From the NCBI GenBank assembly GCA_965232265.1, contig CBDDPH010000002.1, positions 3,782,001 through 3,846,000 of the forward strand: a stretch of 64,000 nucleotides of DNA, written 5' to 3'. Position numbers and translations under genes: made by a program. The notes beneath the pieces are model-generated. The model did no database searches and had not been told where the DNA came from. It saw only the letters and a program-made list of their open reading frames with translations. Below, piece after piece: positions 24,043 to 33,520 of the stretch; the stretch's first letter is position 1; each line of letters begins with the position of its first letter. The DNA is from VXRD01 sp965232265 (lineage in GTDB: Bacteria; Latescibacterota; UBA2968).

Positions 24043-25911
24043 TCAAAATTCCAACACCTTCTTCCGCTTATCCTTACTAATGGTGACGATACCACTATTG
24101 TAGTCGGCATTGAGGAAAGGGCTTTCAAAGACCTTCTTCGGGGCGTAGTTGACGGGCTTGCCGTTAATGCTGGGCGTTTTCTCAAAGCTGGTGTCGAAGG
24201 TCAACAGGTCGCTGTAGATCGTGGTGTATCTAAGAATGGGGCCAGCCATGCTCATCTCACAATCTTTTACTTTCGCTTTGAACGTGTCGAAGCTATCGAG
24301 ATCGCTCTTGGCCATAACCTCGAGAATGACGGGGGCGTATTCGCCTTTAAGCGCCATGATCCTTCCGGGAGGCGTCTTACGTGTACTGCCATCTTCAGCC
24401 TTGACGGTATATGAGCCCTCCTTCCACGTGAAGCCTCCATCGGACACGCGAATAGCTGCCCACGCGCCTTCTGCTTCCACAAATACCACACCGTCTTCTT
24501 CAACTGGTGCGCTCAAGCCTTTTTCTGACATCCAGACGTTCATCTCGGCACCACCCTTGTGATACTTGAGCTTCTGTGTGATTAGGCTACCCTTGCTTTG
24601 GACGGACCACTGAGCATTGAGAACGACCCTGTTGTCCTCGGGACGCACAAGAGGAACGATGCGGGCATCGTCTTCTCCAGCAAAGATCACACCCTGCCAA
24701 CGATTCTGTGCGCTGATCGCGACCCAATCGGACAGCGGTCGCGCCTCGGTCATTGGGGTACCCAAGATGAAGGCAGGGTCACAGAAACTGTAGCGCAGAA
24801 TGCCACCACCGTCGGTTCGCAATTGATTCGGCGTTTTGCTCGCAACTGCCACCATGGGAAACGAATGGCCTTGTTTTCCGAGACCCTGTGTACGCTGTCG
24901 CACTTCGTAGCGGCCGCGTCCCTTTACGTCGGACGCGATATCGGCCACGACGGTCGGGGGGCGGTAAGCGCTGAGTGCGGCGTTGACGTCATGACCATTG
25001 ACCGTTGGTTGCTTGCCGATGGCGAAGTAGAACCAGGCCAACGGCGCATTTCCGTGATCCCGGTTCTGGTAGAACGCTTTCTCCCCCTTTCTGCGTGACC
25101 CGCCGCCACCCATATGTCCACCAATCTGCTCTTGCGCCCAGTAAGCAAAGTAGAGATCGAGGAACATCCCGGCCGAGCGCTGTACTGGTGGATCACCGAA
25201 GTCGTAGAAGTTATAGAATCCTCTGATCAGCGTGGCGTTATATCCATCGCTCATCATTTCGATACACAGGCTCTTGCAGGCCCGTTCACGGCAGTAAGCG
25301 ATGAAGTACTCGTTCCAGGCGCAGTAGTGATCCTCGGCCGCGGCGCCGTCATCAAACTTGAGGTTCCTATATTCGGGCAGGTTCCTGGCGAGCTTGGAGA
25401 AGTGCCAATTCACCGTGAAGTCCATGGCATGATGGTTCTCTGACCCGTAAATGTGCCAGGTCTGCGAGTCCTTGACCTCCGCCTTGCTTAGCCACGAGCA
25501 CATTTTGGCATAGAGCCAGACCGGTTTGAGCGCGAGGGCCTCGGTTTCTTTGGTGATGCGGCCAGGATGCTCCGTCCCGTTGGTGCCGTACATCTCGATC
25601 AGCCGCATGACGATCTCCGCATGCCAGTGGAAACTGTCGCGGTCATTAATATCCTTTGGGTTATCGAGGTAGTGCTGGGCATTTTCGGCCAGGGCGGCAT
25701 TTGCCTCATCCAGCATCTCGCCAAGGTAGAGACAGCGCGCGGCAAACGCCATGATGGAATAGGAGTAGGCTCGGACGTAATTACCGCGCCCCGGGCCGAG
25801 TGGTTTCTGCTTCTTGGCGCGCATCAGGGGATTGCCCGATTCTGCGCGGAACATCGCGTCCACCCGTTTCTCAAATCCAGCCAGGATGGCTTCCGGGATT
25901 TGCTTCTCCAT
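24043..25911 (-). CDS. Uncharacterised 622-residue protein, possible alpha-toroid plus beta-sandwich lyase-like fold
   Basis: Not recognised as a named family. Residues 1-310 are helical with aromatic and His-rich segments (SFHWHAEIVMRLIEMYG, GSENHHAMDF, AEDHYCAWNEYF, GGHMGGGGSRR) in the style of the alpha/alpha toroid of polysaccharide lyases; residues 330-620 look all-beta. No signal peptide is seen, so it would be cytoplasmic. ATG at 25911 is spaced 8 nt from AAAGGAG; a GTG two codons earlier is possible. Neighbours are PhyH and sialidase-like genes, suggesting a role in glycan or uronate breakdown, but that is guesswork. Confidence 0.6.
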   Translation of the reverse strand: MEKQIPEAILAGFEKRVDAMFRAESGNPLMRAKKQKPLGPGRGNYVRAYSYSIMAFAARCLYLGEMLDEANAALAENAQHYLDNPKDINDRDSFHWHAEIVMRLIEMYGTNGTEHPGRITKETEALALKPVWLYAKMCSWLSKAEVKDSQTWHIYGSENHHAMDFTVNWHFSKLARNLPEYRNLKFDDGAAAEDHYCAWNEYFIAYCRERACKSLCIEMMSDGYNATLIRGFYNFYDFGDPPVQRSAGMFLDLYFAYWAQEQIGGHMGGGGSRRKGEKAFYQNRDHGNAPLAWFYFAIGKQPTVNGHDVNAALSAYRPPTVVADIASDVKGRGRYEVRQRTQGLGKQGHSFPMVAVASKTPNQLRTDGGGILRYSFCDPAFILGTPMTEARPLSDWVAISAQNRWQGVIFAGEDDARIVPLVRPEDNRVVLNAQWSVQSKGSLITQKLKYHKGGAEMNVWMSEKGLSAPVEEDGVVFVEAEGAWAAIRVSDGGFTWKEGSYTVKAEDGSTRKTPPGRIMALKGEYAPVILEVMAKSDLDSFDTFKAKVKDCEMSMAGPILRYTTIYSDLLTFDTSFEKTPSINGKPVNYAPKKVFESPFLNADYNSGIVTISKDKRKKVLEF

Positions 25912-25944
25912 CCACACAACTCCTTTCTCTACAGTAAATCAATG

Positions 25945-25979
25945 AAAAACGCCGTGAGAATAAATCTCACGGCATTTTT
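25945..25979 (-). terminator. Terminator after the first duplicated PhyH gene
   Basis: A perfect 9-bp stem (25951-25959 with 25965-25973) has T-runs on both sides (five T on either strand), so it can act in both directions. On the minus strand it follows the PhyH stop at 26010. Confidence 0.8.
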
Positions 25980-26009
25980 CTATTTTCGCTATCATTTGGC
26001 CAAAAAGTT

Positions 26010-27026
26010 CTATCCGGCACTCAGCATTGCCCTGGTCTCGTCCGTCAGCCGGATGTGCGGCGGCGACATGCCCGGCAACAACACACTCGGGTCGCTCTCC
26101 ACACACGCCAGCGGATGGTGCTTTGTCAGCGCAGGGTTCGCGGAGTAGTCTTTGTCCTCGCGGGGATCGTTAAACCAGCACGGCGAGAACTCCAGGATCC
26201 GTTTCTGACGCTCAGTCAGTTCGGGGTCGTTGGTGTCATACGCGGCGTCGCCGTGGTGCATGCCGAAAGGAACATACTTGTAGAAGAGGGTGCGGCGCTC
26301 GCCACTCCCTGCCCACGGAATCGTACCGTGTTTGAGCTTCTCACTGAACAAAATGCAGTCCCCAGCCTTCGCCTCAACGCGGTGCACCGGCACATCGTCA
26401 TCCCAGTTCGGCAGCTTCGACGTCCACTCCGTATCGCACCAGTTTCGCCGCCAGTCGCCGTCGATGTCCATCAACTTCTGCTCATTGGCCAGCTTGTGTG
26501 TGCCAATAACACACCCAAAGCCCCCGTCACCTGGTCCGACTGTCTTGAGTTCATATACACACGTGATATGAAAGGCGCCCGGGCCGCCGTGGAGTGTCCC
26601 GCCTTTGTCCTCGCCATCTGTCGGTTTCCGACCGGGCTTGTAATGTATATTGTCGTGATCCAGCCGGAACAAGGGGCGAAGCTCTGCCGGCATGTGTGCT
26701 GGGGCATGGCCCCACGACGGGTCGCCGAGAAGCTCTTCAAGGATGGGCAGCATGGTCTCGTTGTCGATCAGGTCCCTGTAGGCCTTGCTCCATAACCTTC
26801 TCCCCACGTAGGCGTTGCCGTGCCGGTCCGTTGTCTGGCGTGTGTCGCGCCCGCCGATGTAGAAGCGGTTCTGTTTGTCGGTGCGGGCCGTGGACAGCGT
26901 CTCTTCCCGCTCAAAGATATGCTGATCATAGACTTGATTGAGCTCGTCCAACTGCTGTTGATTGAGCACGTTGGGCACGACGACATAGCCTTGTCGTGCG
27001 AACGTGTCACGCATCGCATTGTCCAT
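26010..27026 (-). CDS. PhyH family dioxygenase, copy A of a duplicated pair
   Basis: A 338-residue Fe(II)/2-oxoglutarate oxygenase-type protein. It opens with FARQGYVVVPNVL as in the PhyH superfamily. A distal metal His is probably in KLKHGTIPW; the proximal HxD is less obvious (LDHDNIHYKPG or LHGGPG). It has the same length as copy B at 28144 and about nine in ten residues are identical by eye, with differences clustered at residues 38-61. AGGAGAT lies 8 nt before the ATG. Function unknown. Confidence 0.82.
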   Translation of the reverse strand: MDNAMRDTFARQGYVVVPNVLNQQQLDELNQVYDQHIFEREETLSTARTDKQNRFYIGGRDTRQTTDRHGNAYVGRRLWSKAYRDLIDNETMLPILEELLGDPSWGHAPAHMPAELRPLFRLDHDNIHYKPGRKPTDGEDKGGTLHGGPGAFHITCVYELKTVGPGDGGFGCVIGTHKLANEQKLMDIDGDWRRNWCDTEWTSKLPNWDDDVPVHRVEAKAGDCILFSEKLKHGTIPWAGSGERRTLFYKYVPFGMHHGDAAYDTNDPELTERQKRILEFSPCWFNDPREDKDYSANPALTKHHPLACVESDPSVLLPGMSPPHIRLTDETRAMLSAG

Positions 27027-27132
27027 CTTCTAATCTCCTCTATGTATAGGAACTACAAGGGCCATTTCCTGTGCATGAATGGCTGGTAAGAAGGCGTTTT
27101 CGGCAGTCGTTGTCAAGTGCTTTTGTCGTACT
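26010..27132. repeat. Segmental duplication unit A
   Basis: The whole PhyH gene plus about 105 bp upstream (to about 27132) recurs at 28144-29268. The shared upstream part includes the ribosome-binding site and a conserved TTGACA. Similarity ends at the stop codon on one side and near CTTGCGG on the other. Confidence 0.85.
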
Positions 27133-27169
27133 TGCGGGTGGCCGCTTTGGCAACAACGAGAGGATAAAG

Positions 27170-28060
27170 CTATTGCTTCTTCTTACAGACCATATAGAAT
27201 CCGTTGGGCAGAGCGTGAAAACAATTCTGACGCCATTGATCATGATTTTTGGTCGGCTCTTCCCAAACGTGAAGGATCTCAAATCCAGCATCAATCATCG
27301 CCATCAGGTAGTCAGAAACAGTCCACTGAAAAATGTACTGAACATTCTCGGCATCCCTGGTCTCTTCGTCTTCAGGATCCACAAATTCTGTCGCCGCTCC
27401 TGTCTCCGGGTTATACAAGTATTGGTGAGGCCCACGATCGAAGTAAAAGAAGTCTGCTTCGGGAGTGTTGCCCCCCTCTTTGCCAACCATCGCATCTTCA
27501 CCTATAAAGTATTCACAGTTGCTCCACATTTGCCGCACTGGATGAACCTCGCCTACCACAAACAGTCCACCTGGGGTCAGCAACCGACTTGCCTCTGCGT
27601 AGTATTGCCAGAGATCCGAAATCCAGATGGCCACAACGCCTACGCTACACGCGAAGTGATATCCTCCGTCGGGCAACGTCGGAAGGTCCGAAATGTCGCC
27701 CTGGTGGAAGGTGATTTCAAGGCCAAGGTCCTTTGCCCTTTCGGCGGCGATTTCCAATTGTCGCTCGGAAATGTCAACTGACGTGACTGTTGCCCCCATT
27801 GATGCCAGGGCGAAGGCGGCGAAGTTGTCTCCACTGCCCAAGACAACCGCGTTTTTTCCCTCCAAGGATCCAAGATGTTGAGCGATGTGCTCAACTCCCT
27901 GCTCAGTCAATGCATTCTCCCTCCAATATTCGAGTGCTTTTTCAACCCGCTCTGGTACCAGATGACCGCGATGCCAAGGGCCTTTTGAGTCTCTGCGTGC
28001 CTTCCACCGTGGTGCAGCTGCATTCCATTTCGTATGATTTGACTCGTGCATCTTATTCAT
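27170..28060 (-). CDS. SAM-dependent methyltransferase, class I
   Basis: About 296 residues. Motif I is VVLGSGDNFAAFALA near residue 76, followed by VTSVDISERQLE (acidic end of beta-2) and GDISDLP, all typical of Rossmann methyltransferases. The start at 28060 has AAAGGAG at 7-nt spacing. The acceptor cannot be told. It is framed by two near-identical PhyH genes, which suggests that all three act on the same molecule, for example in processing a methylated or N-substituted compound; this is inference from position. Confidence 0.82.
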   Translation of the reverse strand: MNKMHESNHTKWNAAAPRWKARRDSKGPWHRGHLVPERVEKALEYWRENALTEQGVEHIAQHLGSLEGKNAVVLGSGDNFAAFALASMGATVTSVDISERQLEIAAERAKDLGLEITFHQGDISDLPTLPDGGYHFACSVGVVAIWISDLWQYYAEASRLLTPGGLFVVGEVHPVRQMWSNCEYFIGEDAMVGKEGGNTPEADFFYFDRGPHQYLYNPETGAATEFVDPEDEETRDAENVQYIFQWTVSDYLMAMIDAGFEILHVWEEPTKNHDQWRQNCFHALPNGFYMVCKKKQ

Positions 28061-28080
28061 TTTACAGACTCCTTTAAACC

Positions 28081-28118
28081 AAAAAACCGCAGGCATTCAA
28101 ATTGAATACCCACGGTTT
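28081..28118 (-). terminator. Terminator after the second duplicated PhyH gene
   Basis: Two stacked stems, 28084-28089 with 28113-28118 and 28092-28098 with 28104-28110, are followed on the minus strand by T-run complement of 28081-28086. A second small hairpin (TTTCGAAAC arms) overlaps it at about 28115-28138. Confidence 0.7.
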
Positions 28119-28143
28119 CGAAACAAATTTATGTTTCGAATCT

Positions 28144-29160
28144 TCAGTTGGCACTCAGCATCGCCCTGGTCTCGTCCGTCAGCCGGATGTGCGGCGGCGA
28201 CATACCCGGCAGCAACTCACTCGGGTCGCTCTCCACACGCGCCAGCGGATGGAGCTTTGTAAGCGCAGGGTTCGCAGAGTAGTCTTTGTCCTCGCGGGGA
28301 TCGTTAAACCAGCACGGCGAGAACTCCAGGATTCGCTTCTGCTGCTCAGTGAGTTCGGGATCGTTGGTGTCGTACGCGACATCGCCGTGGTGCATGCCGA
28401 AAGGAACATACTTGTAGAAGAGGGTGCGGCGCTCCCCGCTCCCTGCCCACGGAATCGTACCGTGCTTGAGCTTCTCAGTGAACAAAATGCAGTCCCCAGC
28501 CTTCGCCTCAACGCGGTGCACCGGCACATCGTCATCCCAGTTCGGCAACTGCGACGTCCACTCCGTATCGCACCAGTTCCGCCGCCAGTCGCCGTCGATG
28601 TCCATCAGCTTCTGCTCATTGGCCGGCTTGTGTGTGCCAACAACACACCCGAAGCCCCCGTCACCTGGTCCGACTGTCTTGAGCTCATACACACACGTGA
28701 TATGAAAGGCACCCGGGGCCCCGTGGAGTGTCCCGCCTATGTCCGCGCCATCTGCCGGTTTCCGGCCGGGCTTGTAATGTATATTGTCGTGATCTAACCG
28801 AAACAAGGGGCGAAGATCTTCAGGCATATGTGCTGGGGCATGGCCCCACGCTGGGTCGCCGAGAATCTCTTCAAGGATGGGCAGCATGATCTCGTTGTCG
28901 ATCAGGTCCCGGTAGGCCTTGCTCCAGAGCCTTCTCCCTACGTAGGTGTTGCCGTGCCGATCCGTTGTCTGGCGTGTGCCGCGCCCCCGGATACTTTTGC
29001 GCTTCTGTGCGTCGGTGCCGTCCGTGGACTGCGTCTCCTCCCGCTCGTGGATATGCTGATCATAAACTTGATTGAGCTCGTCCAGCTGCTGTTGATTGAG
29101 CACATCGGGCACAACGACATAGCCTTGTCGTGCGAACGTTTCACGCATCGCGTCGTCCAT
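28144..29160 (-). CDS. PhyH family dioxygenase, copy B of a duplicated pair
   Basis: 338 residues, a close paralogue of copy A. Shared landmarks are FARQGYVVVPDVL, LDHDNIHYKPG, the long conserved block around GDGGFGCVVGTHK and KLKHGTIPW. Divergence is concentrated in residues 38-61, which might alter substrate choice, while the presumed metal site is unchanged. The promoter-proximal DNA is also duplicated, so both copies are probably expressed alike. Confidence 0.83.
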   Translation of the reverse strand: MDDAMRETFARQGYVVVPDVLNQQQLDELNQVYDQHIHEREETQSTDGTDAQKRKSIRGRGTRQTTDRHGNTYVGRRLWSKAYRDLIDNEIMLPILEEILGDPAWGHAPAHMPEDLRPLFRLDHDNIHYKPGRKPADGADIGGTLHGAPGAFHITCVYELKTVGPGDGGFGCVVGTHKPANEQKLMDIDGDWRRNWCDTEWTSQLPNWDDDVPVHRVEAKAGDCILFTEKLKHGTIPWAGSGERRTLFYKYVPFGMHHGDVAYDTNDPELTEQQKRILEFSPCWFNDPREDKDYSANPALTKLHPLARVESDPSELLPGMSPPHIRLTDETRAMLSAN

Positions 29161-29268
29161 CTTCTAATCTCCTCTACGTGATAGGAACTACAAGGGACAT
29201 TTCTTGCGCATAGATGGCTGGTAAGAAGGCGTTTTCGGCAGTCGTTGTCAAGTGTTTTTGTCGTACTT
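28144..29268. repeat. Segmental duplication unit B
   Basis: Second copy of the 1.12-kb unit at 26010-27132, same orientation. Upstream identity ends close to 29268, after which the sequence becomes AT-rich and unrelated. Confidence 0.85.
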
Positions 29269-29365
29269 GCGGATGTATGAGATTAATCGTAGCTTTTTTT
29301 ATTTCTAAGCCTAAATTTCATTCGGCCTTTTACCTTATTCTCCATTCAAATAAGGAGCCTGAACC

Positions 29366-30265
29366 ATGGAACGGAGAGAAGTCCGCTGGGAACGCATGTT
29401 TCCCGATGAATTAGAAGCCGCCTTTGAGGATTGTCCAGTGGTGTATTTGCCCTATGGCCTGTGTGAACCCCACGGCCCGGTGAACGCCCTGGGCCTGGAC
29501 GCGCTGCGGGCACATGGGGTGGTGTGCCAGGCCGCCCGGTCCTTCGGGGGCATTGTAGCCCCTCCCGAATACTGGCACTGCCACGAATCCGGAGGCTACG
29601 GGACCTGGGCACACGAACGGGTGGGTGACGCCCGCCCCTGGCTTACAGCAGTACCACCGTGGATCTTCTTGAAAAATCTCTGCTATCACATCCGCGCCGT
29701 CGATGCCCTGGGATTTCACGTAGCCGTGCTCTTCTCGGGACACTCGGGACCGCACCGCCTGGACGTACCCGTTGTACTGGAAATCCTCCAGCAACACGTT
29801 TCCGTCCGACTCTATTCTCTTATGAGTATGGGCACAGGGGAATCCCGTTTCAAAGACGACCGGGGCATGGGAGGCCACGCGGGAAGAGGGGAAACATCGC
29901 TCCTATGGGCCGTGGCTCCAGACTGCGTAGATCTATCCCGCCTTCCCGGACCGGACGAGCCAGGCCCTCATTTCGCCCAAGGCGATTATGTGGATACATC
30001 CAGCCGGCGAGCGGGAGAAGAAATGGCGGCTGATACGGTGAAACAGATCTCGGAAAAAATAAAAAAACTCCTGGCGGAATACGAGCGGCTAAAACCCGAT
30101 CACACCCCGCTGACCTACGGGCAAATCGAGCGTATCTGGGAAGAGGAAATCCGCCCCCGGATGAAAGATTTTGCTTCTATGCAGAGCGGAGATAAGGCAC
30201 CCCCTAAAGACTCTCGCTGGTATGCCAACTGGCGGATACCGAACCTGGGATTTGAACGCGAATAG
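29366..30265 (+). CDS. Creatininase family protein
   Basis: A 299-residue member of the creatinine amidohydrolase family of metal-dependent amidases. Metal ligands are recognisable: LCEPHGPVNALGLDAL (His and Asp), FSGHSGPHR in place of the usual GHGGN, and GGHAGRGETS (His and Glu). Members hydrolyse creatinine, mycofactocin-type or other lactam substrates, so the exact reaction is open. TAAGGAG precedes the ATG. It is followed 9 bp later by a sialidase-like gene in the same operon. Confidence 0.85.
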   Translation: MERREVRWERMFPDELEAAFEDCPVVYLPYGLCEPHGPVNALGLDALRAHGVVCQAARSFGGIVAPPEYWHCHESGGYGTWAHERVGDARPWLTAVPPWIFLKNLCYHIRAVDALGFHVAVLFSGHSGPHRLDVPVVLEILQQHVSVRLYSLMSMGTGESRFKDDRGMGGHAGRGETSLLWAVAPDCVDLSRLPGPDEPGPHFAQGDYVDTSSRRAGEEMAADTVKQISEKIKKLLAEYERLKPDHTPLTYGQIERIWEEEIRPRMKDFASMQSGDKAPPKDSRWYANWRIPNLGFERE

Positions 30266-30274
30266 AGGAGATAG

Positions 30275-31390
30275 ATGATGCGGAATTATCGTGGAGATGT
30301 TACGGATTTGCGCGTCGTTCGCCGGGTTGAGCAACATCCGCAGGCCTGGCGCGTGTGGCAACCGGTCATTATTCCGGGGTACAAGAAGAGACATCTCATT
30401 GTGGCCTTCGGAGCGATGGTCAACGGCAAGAAAGACATGGGAGACATTCTCGCCACGCTCTCAACCGACGATGGGGATACCTGGGAGGAACCCGTGATGA
30501 TCTTTGATCATCGCCAGCGTCAGGGTATGGTGCAATTTGCCTACGCGAATCCAGTCCTCTACCACGCCCATGGACAGGACGTAATCTGGTGCTTTGCGAT
30601 GCGCTGCCCGATCGCTCAAAAGAACAGTGAAGAATCTCAACTGGTCGGTGCATTCACCGCAGATGGCGGTTATTCATGGACACAGGTGGAAATGGCGATG
30701 CACTATGCAGGGCCGCTGATTACATGCTCAACCATCGTGACCACGGAGACCGACTCGGGACACAAGTATCTCCTGCCGGCCCACCGTAACACGCTGCAGG
30801 AAGACCCACGTGGTTCTCGTGACCACTTCGTTCTCAGCAGTACCAGCCTGCTGGAATGGAAGCTCGAAGCATATATTCCCCAACCCACCAATGCTCGTGT
30901 TTTTCTACATGAGGGAAATATCGCGCCGGGAGAAACACCAGAGGAACTATGGATTGTCATGCGAACTGCCGATTACGACGAAACCGATCGCACGACGGAC
31001 CCGCCCACAGCCTATTCGAGCGTGAGCCGTGACGGTGGCCGTACCTGGAGCGTCGCCAAACCCGAACCCGACCTGCACAACGCCAAGTCAAAGGCTTTCT
31101 TTGGCCGATCCTCAAATGGCACGCATATCTATGTGTACAGCGATGGCCCCCCCCAAAGAGTAAAAGCACCGGGATTTCCCAACGGGGGTCGGACCTCTCT
31201 GCGGTACAAAACAAAAAATCCCGGAGACACCTGGAGCGAAGAGAAAACCTTCTACGATGCCGGGATTAAGAACTCTTATCCCACACTTATTGAAATTGCA
31301 CCGGGTGACTTCCGCTGCGTGTGGGACAGCGGCACACCAGATACGGCGCGTACTCATATTCATTTCGGCAAGTTGCGAATTTCACCATAA
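30275..31390 (+). CDS. Sialidase-like BNR/Asp-box protein
   Basis: 371 residues with three Asp boxes of the S-x-D-x-G-x-T-W type (STDDGDTWEEP, TADGGYSWTQ, SRDGGRTWS), indicating a six-bladed sialidase propeller. No signal peptide is visible, so an intracellular or non-classical role is likely. Catalytic residues of true sialidases (Arg triad) cannot be assigned confidently, and many such proteins are not sialidases. GAGGAG precedes ATGATG. Pairing with creatininase suggests a catabolic operon. Confidence 0.75.
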   Translation: MMRNYRGDVTDLRVVRRVEQHPQAWRVWQPVIIPGYKKRHLIVAFGAMVNGKKDMGDILATLSTDDGDTWEEPVMIFDHRQRQGMVQFAYANPVLYHAHGQDVIWCFAMRCPIAQKNSEESQLVGAFTADGGYSWTQVEMAMHYAGPLITCSTIVTTETDSGHKYLLPAHRNTLQEDPRGSRDHFVLSSTSLLEWKLEAYIPQPTNARVFLHEGNIAPGETPEELWIVMRTADYDETDRTTDPPTAYSSVSRDGGRTWSVAKPEPDLHNAKSKAFFGRSSNGTHIYVYSDGPPQRVKAPGFPNGGRTSLRYKTKNPGDTWSEEKTFYDAGIKNSYPTLIEIAPGDFRCVWDSGTPDTARTHIHFGKLRISP

Positions 31391-31408
31391 TTCGCGTTAT
31401 AGTTTTGC

Positions 31409-32428
31409 CTAACAGTCCACCGCAACGCGATTCCCCGTAACAATAGATTCCTGAATGGCCATCGCGACCGCTGTTGCAATCAGTCCGTCTTCTGGTGTCG
31501 CAGCTACGGGGGCGCCACTTCGGACCGCGTTGAAAAATGCACGCATATTGTACTCCATCAGGGTCGTTCGCTCAGGCGCGTGAAACGTCTCGACTGTAGA
31601 TTCTTTGGCCTCCCTCAGGGCCCATTCCAGCGTATCTGGTAGCCATTGCGTGCCAGTTATGCGTGCCAGTCCGTTCTCTGTCCAAATATCCAGAAGATGT
31701 CCGCCATCAGCACAAGCAGCACCAATGCCACCACAAGTCAGTGAAGCGGAGGCCCCAGATTCAAACTCAATGACTGCTGCGGCCGCATCCGGCATTGGGC
31801 TACCTCTGAAGGATCCCCCAAAAGAGAATACGGATTTGGGCTTGCCCAGTAAAAATGCCAGCGTGTCGAAAAGATGTACATAGCACTCATTGATAAGCCC
31901 ATTGTGGTTTTCCGGATCCCAGTGTTTTATTGATTCTGGAGGAGGGCACCAACCCATCATCAGATTGCCATTCGCCATCCACCCTTTACCGAGAGGGCCA
32001 TTCAGGAGTTCTCGCAACCGCACCATTGCAGGCATACAACGAATCGGAAATTCGACCTGACAGGGCAAATCAAACCTGTTGCACAAGTCGGCCAACGCTC
32101 TTCCACTTTTCACAGTCCCTGCCCAGGGCTTCTCGATCAGCATTGGGATGCCCCTGTTGCCAGCCGATTCGATCAGTGCCCTGCGATGTTTGGGCGTCAC
32201 CGCAAGCGCGATTGCGTCCAACGATTCGCTATCCATCATCTGGTCTGCATCTTCGTAAAGCCTGAGATCATTTTCCTTTTCATAGGCTCTATAACCGCCC
32301 ATACCATCCAATCGAGCAGACATATTCTCAGCTACTGCCACAACGTGGGCACCTTCGATTCTCTTCACAGTTTCGACCATCCATCGACCAAGACCAAGAC
32401 CAACAACGCCAAGCCTGATAGGTGTCAT
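31409..32428 (-). CDS. Gfo/Idh/MocA family oxidoreductase
   Basis: About 340 residues: NAD(P)-binding Rossmann fold with VVGLGLGRWMVETV at the N-terminus, the family EKPWAGTV motif (catalytic Lys) near residue 100, and the C-terminal alpha/beta substrate domain. Family members oxidise or reduce sugars, inositols and related compounds. The ATG at 32428 follows AAGGAGG, better than an upstream in-frame start. It lies downstream of a broken sulfatase and an aldo/keto reductase on the same strand, a plausible sugar-catabolism operon. Confidence 0.88.
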   Translation of the reverse strand: MTPIRLGVVGLGLGRWMVETVKRIEGAHVVAVAENMSARLDGMGGYRAYEKENDLRLYEDADQMMDSESLDAIALAVTPKHRRALIESAGNRGIPMLIEKPWAGTVKSGRALADLCNRFDLPCQVEFPIRCMPAMVRLRELLNGPLGKGWMANGNLMMGWCPPPESIKHWDPENHNGLINECYVHLFDTLAFLLGKPKSVFSFGGSFRGSPMPDAAAAVIEFESGASASLTCGGIGAACADGGHLLDIWTENGLARITGTQWLPDTLEWALREAKESTVETFHAPERTTLMEYNMRAFFNAVRSGAPVAATPEDGLIATAVAMAIQESIVTGNRVAVDC

Positions 32429-32518
32429 ATTGTCCTCCTTGTAAATCCGCTTCCCCCTTTCACCAATCCTACCGCGACCACCCGCGCCCCGCTCCACGGA
32501 CTCCGCACCGTTTTATCC

Positions 32519-33515
32519 CTACCCCAGGTAATCCACCTCCACATCCCCAATCGTCAAATTGCTTGAAAACGCCATGCGACCTATGTCTTCGAGCTCGAAC
32601 CAAATCTCCAGTTTGCCATCTCCTGCTTCAAGCTCGAACTGTCCTGTATTCTCTCCCGCAGCCAGCGGGCTTCTCTGAGTATTCCCCTGCCACTGAACCC
32701 CGAGGGCACCCGCGCCATTTAGCGACTCGCGGTTGATTCGAAACTCATAGGTTCCGCTCTGTTCGATCTTCACACGCCAGCCGTGTGGCAGTTCGGATAT
32801 GTATTCTGAATCCTGATAGCGACACAGCGTGAGAGGATTCTCAGCCGAATTTCCAATGTGAATGACCCCCGCCTGCCAATCCGAAGCCACATCGTCGAAC
32901 CAGGCGTCGTAGTCTTTCCTCATCTGCGCTACAAGATCGGGCATCAGATGGCCTCATGGGGTAATTGTCACCGAGATGCCACTTCCCAAAAATCCCGGTG
33001 CGGTACCCGGCATCTCGAAACAGCTCGGCGGCAGTGACCTCATCGCCCGACATCAATGCACCCCCTCGAGACGTGCATGATTGTATCTTCATGTTCCATG
33101 AGTCGCCCAATAAAATCCCGGTTCACTGATCTCGAGCGGATCGTGCGGCGCGTTCGTCGGAATGTAGATGAAAAAAGGCGCGCGTTGATGTTCCTCAATG
33201 AACGCGATAGAATTCTTCCCCTTCTCGCCACAGAAGTGATACCGCCTTTCTCGGTCATCACCCGGTATGCATTAATGCACCCCCTCGAGACGTGTGCAAA
33301 ATCCCGGTTCGATAGAAATACCGCCCGGTCATCAATGCGGCTCGAGAAGGCGAACACAGCGGATGCCCGTAGAATCGATCAAACGCCACCCCTTCATTGG
33401 CCAAACGATCCATATTGGGCGTCCTGATCTGATCATTCCCGTGTACCCCCACAGTTCCGTACCCCTGATCGTCCGTAATGATCAGAACGACATTGGGCCT
33501 GTTTTTCTCATCCAT
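32519..33515 (-). pseudogene. Scrambled and truncated sulfatase
   Basis: Pieces of a formylglycine-type sulfatase lie in the wrong order and in different frames. 33515-33258 encodes the N-terminus with the CSPSRAALMTGR active-site motif, ending after TSRGGALM. 33241-33089 encodes a piece normally far downstream (KGKNSIAFIEEHQ, IPTNAPHDPLE). 33077-32947 resumes TSRGGALM and goes on to GIFGKWHLGDNYPMRPSD. 32944-32519 is the C-terminal region in another frame. About half of the usual 450-500 residues are missing. It cannot make a working enzyme as it stands. It starts 6 bp after the aldo/keto reductase stop. Confidence 0.85.
33055..33294. repeat. 21-bp direct repeat flanking the misplaced sulfatase piece
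   Basis: An identical 21-mer occurs at 33055-33075 and 33274-33294, 219 bp apart. It encodes the TSRGGALM stretch of the sulfatase in both copies and marks the likely recombination junctions. Confidence 0.85.
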
Positions 33516-33520
33516 TTCGT

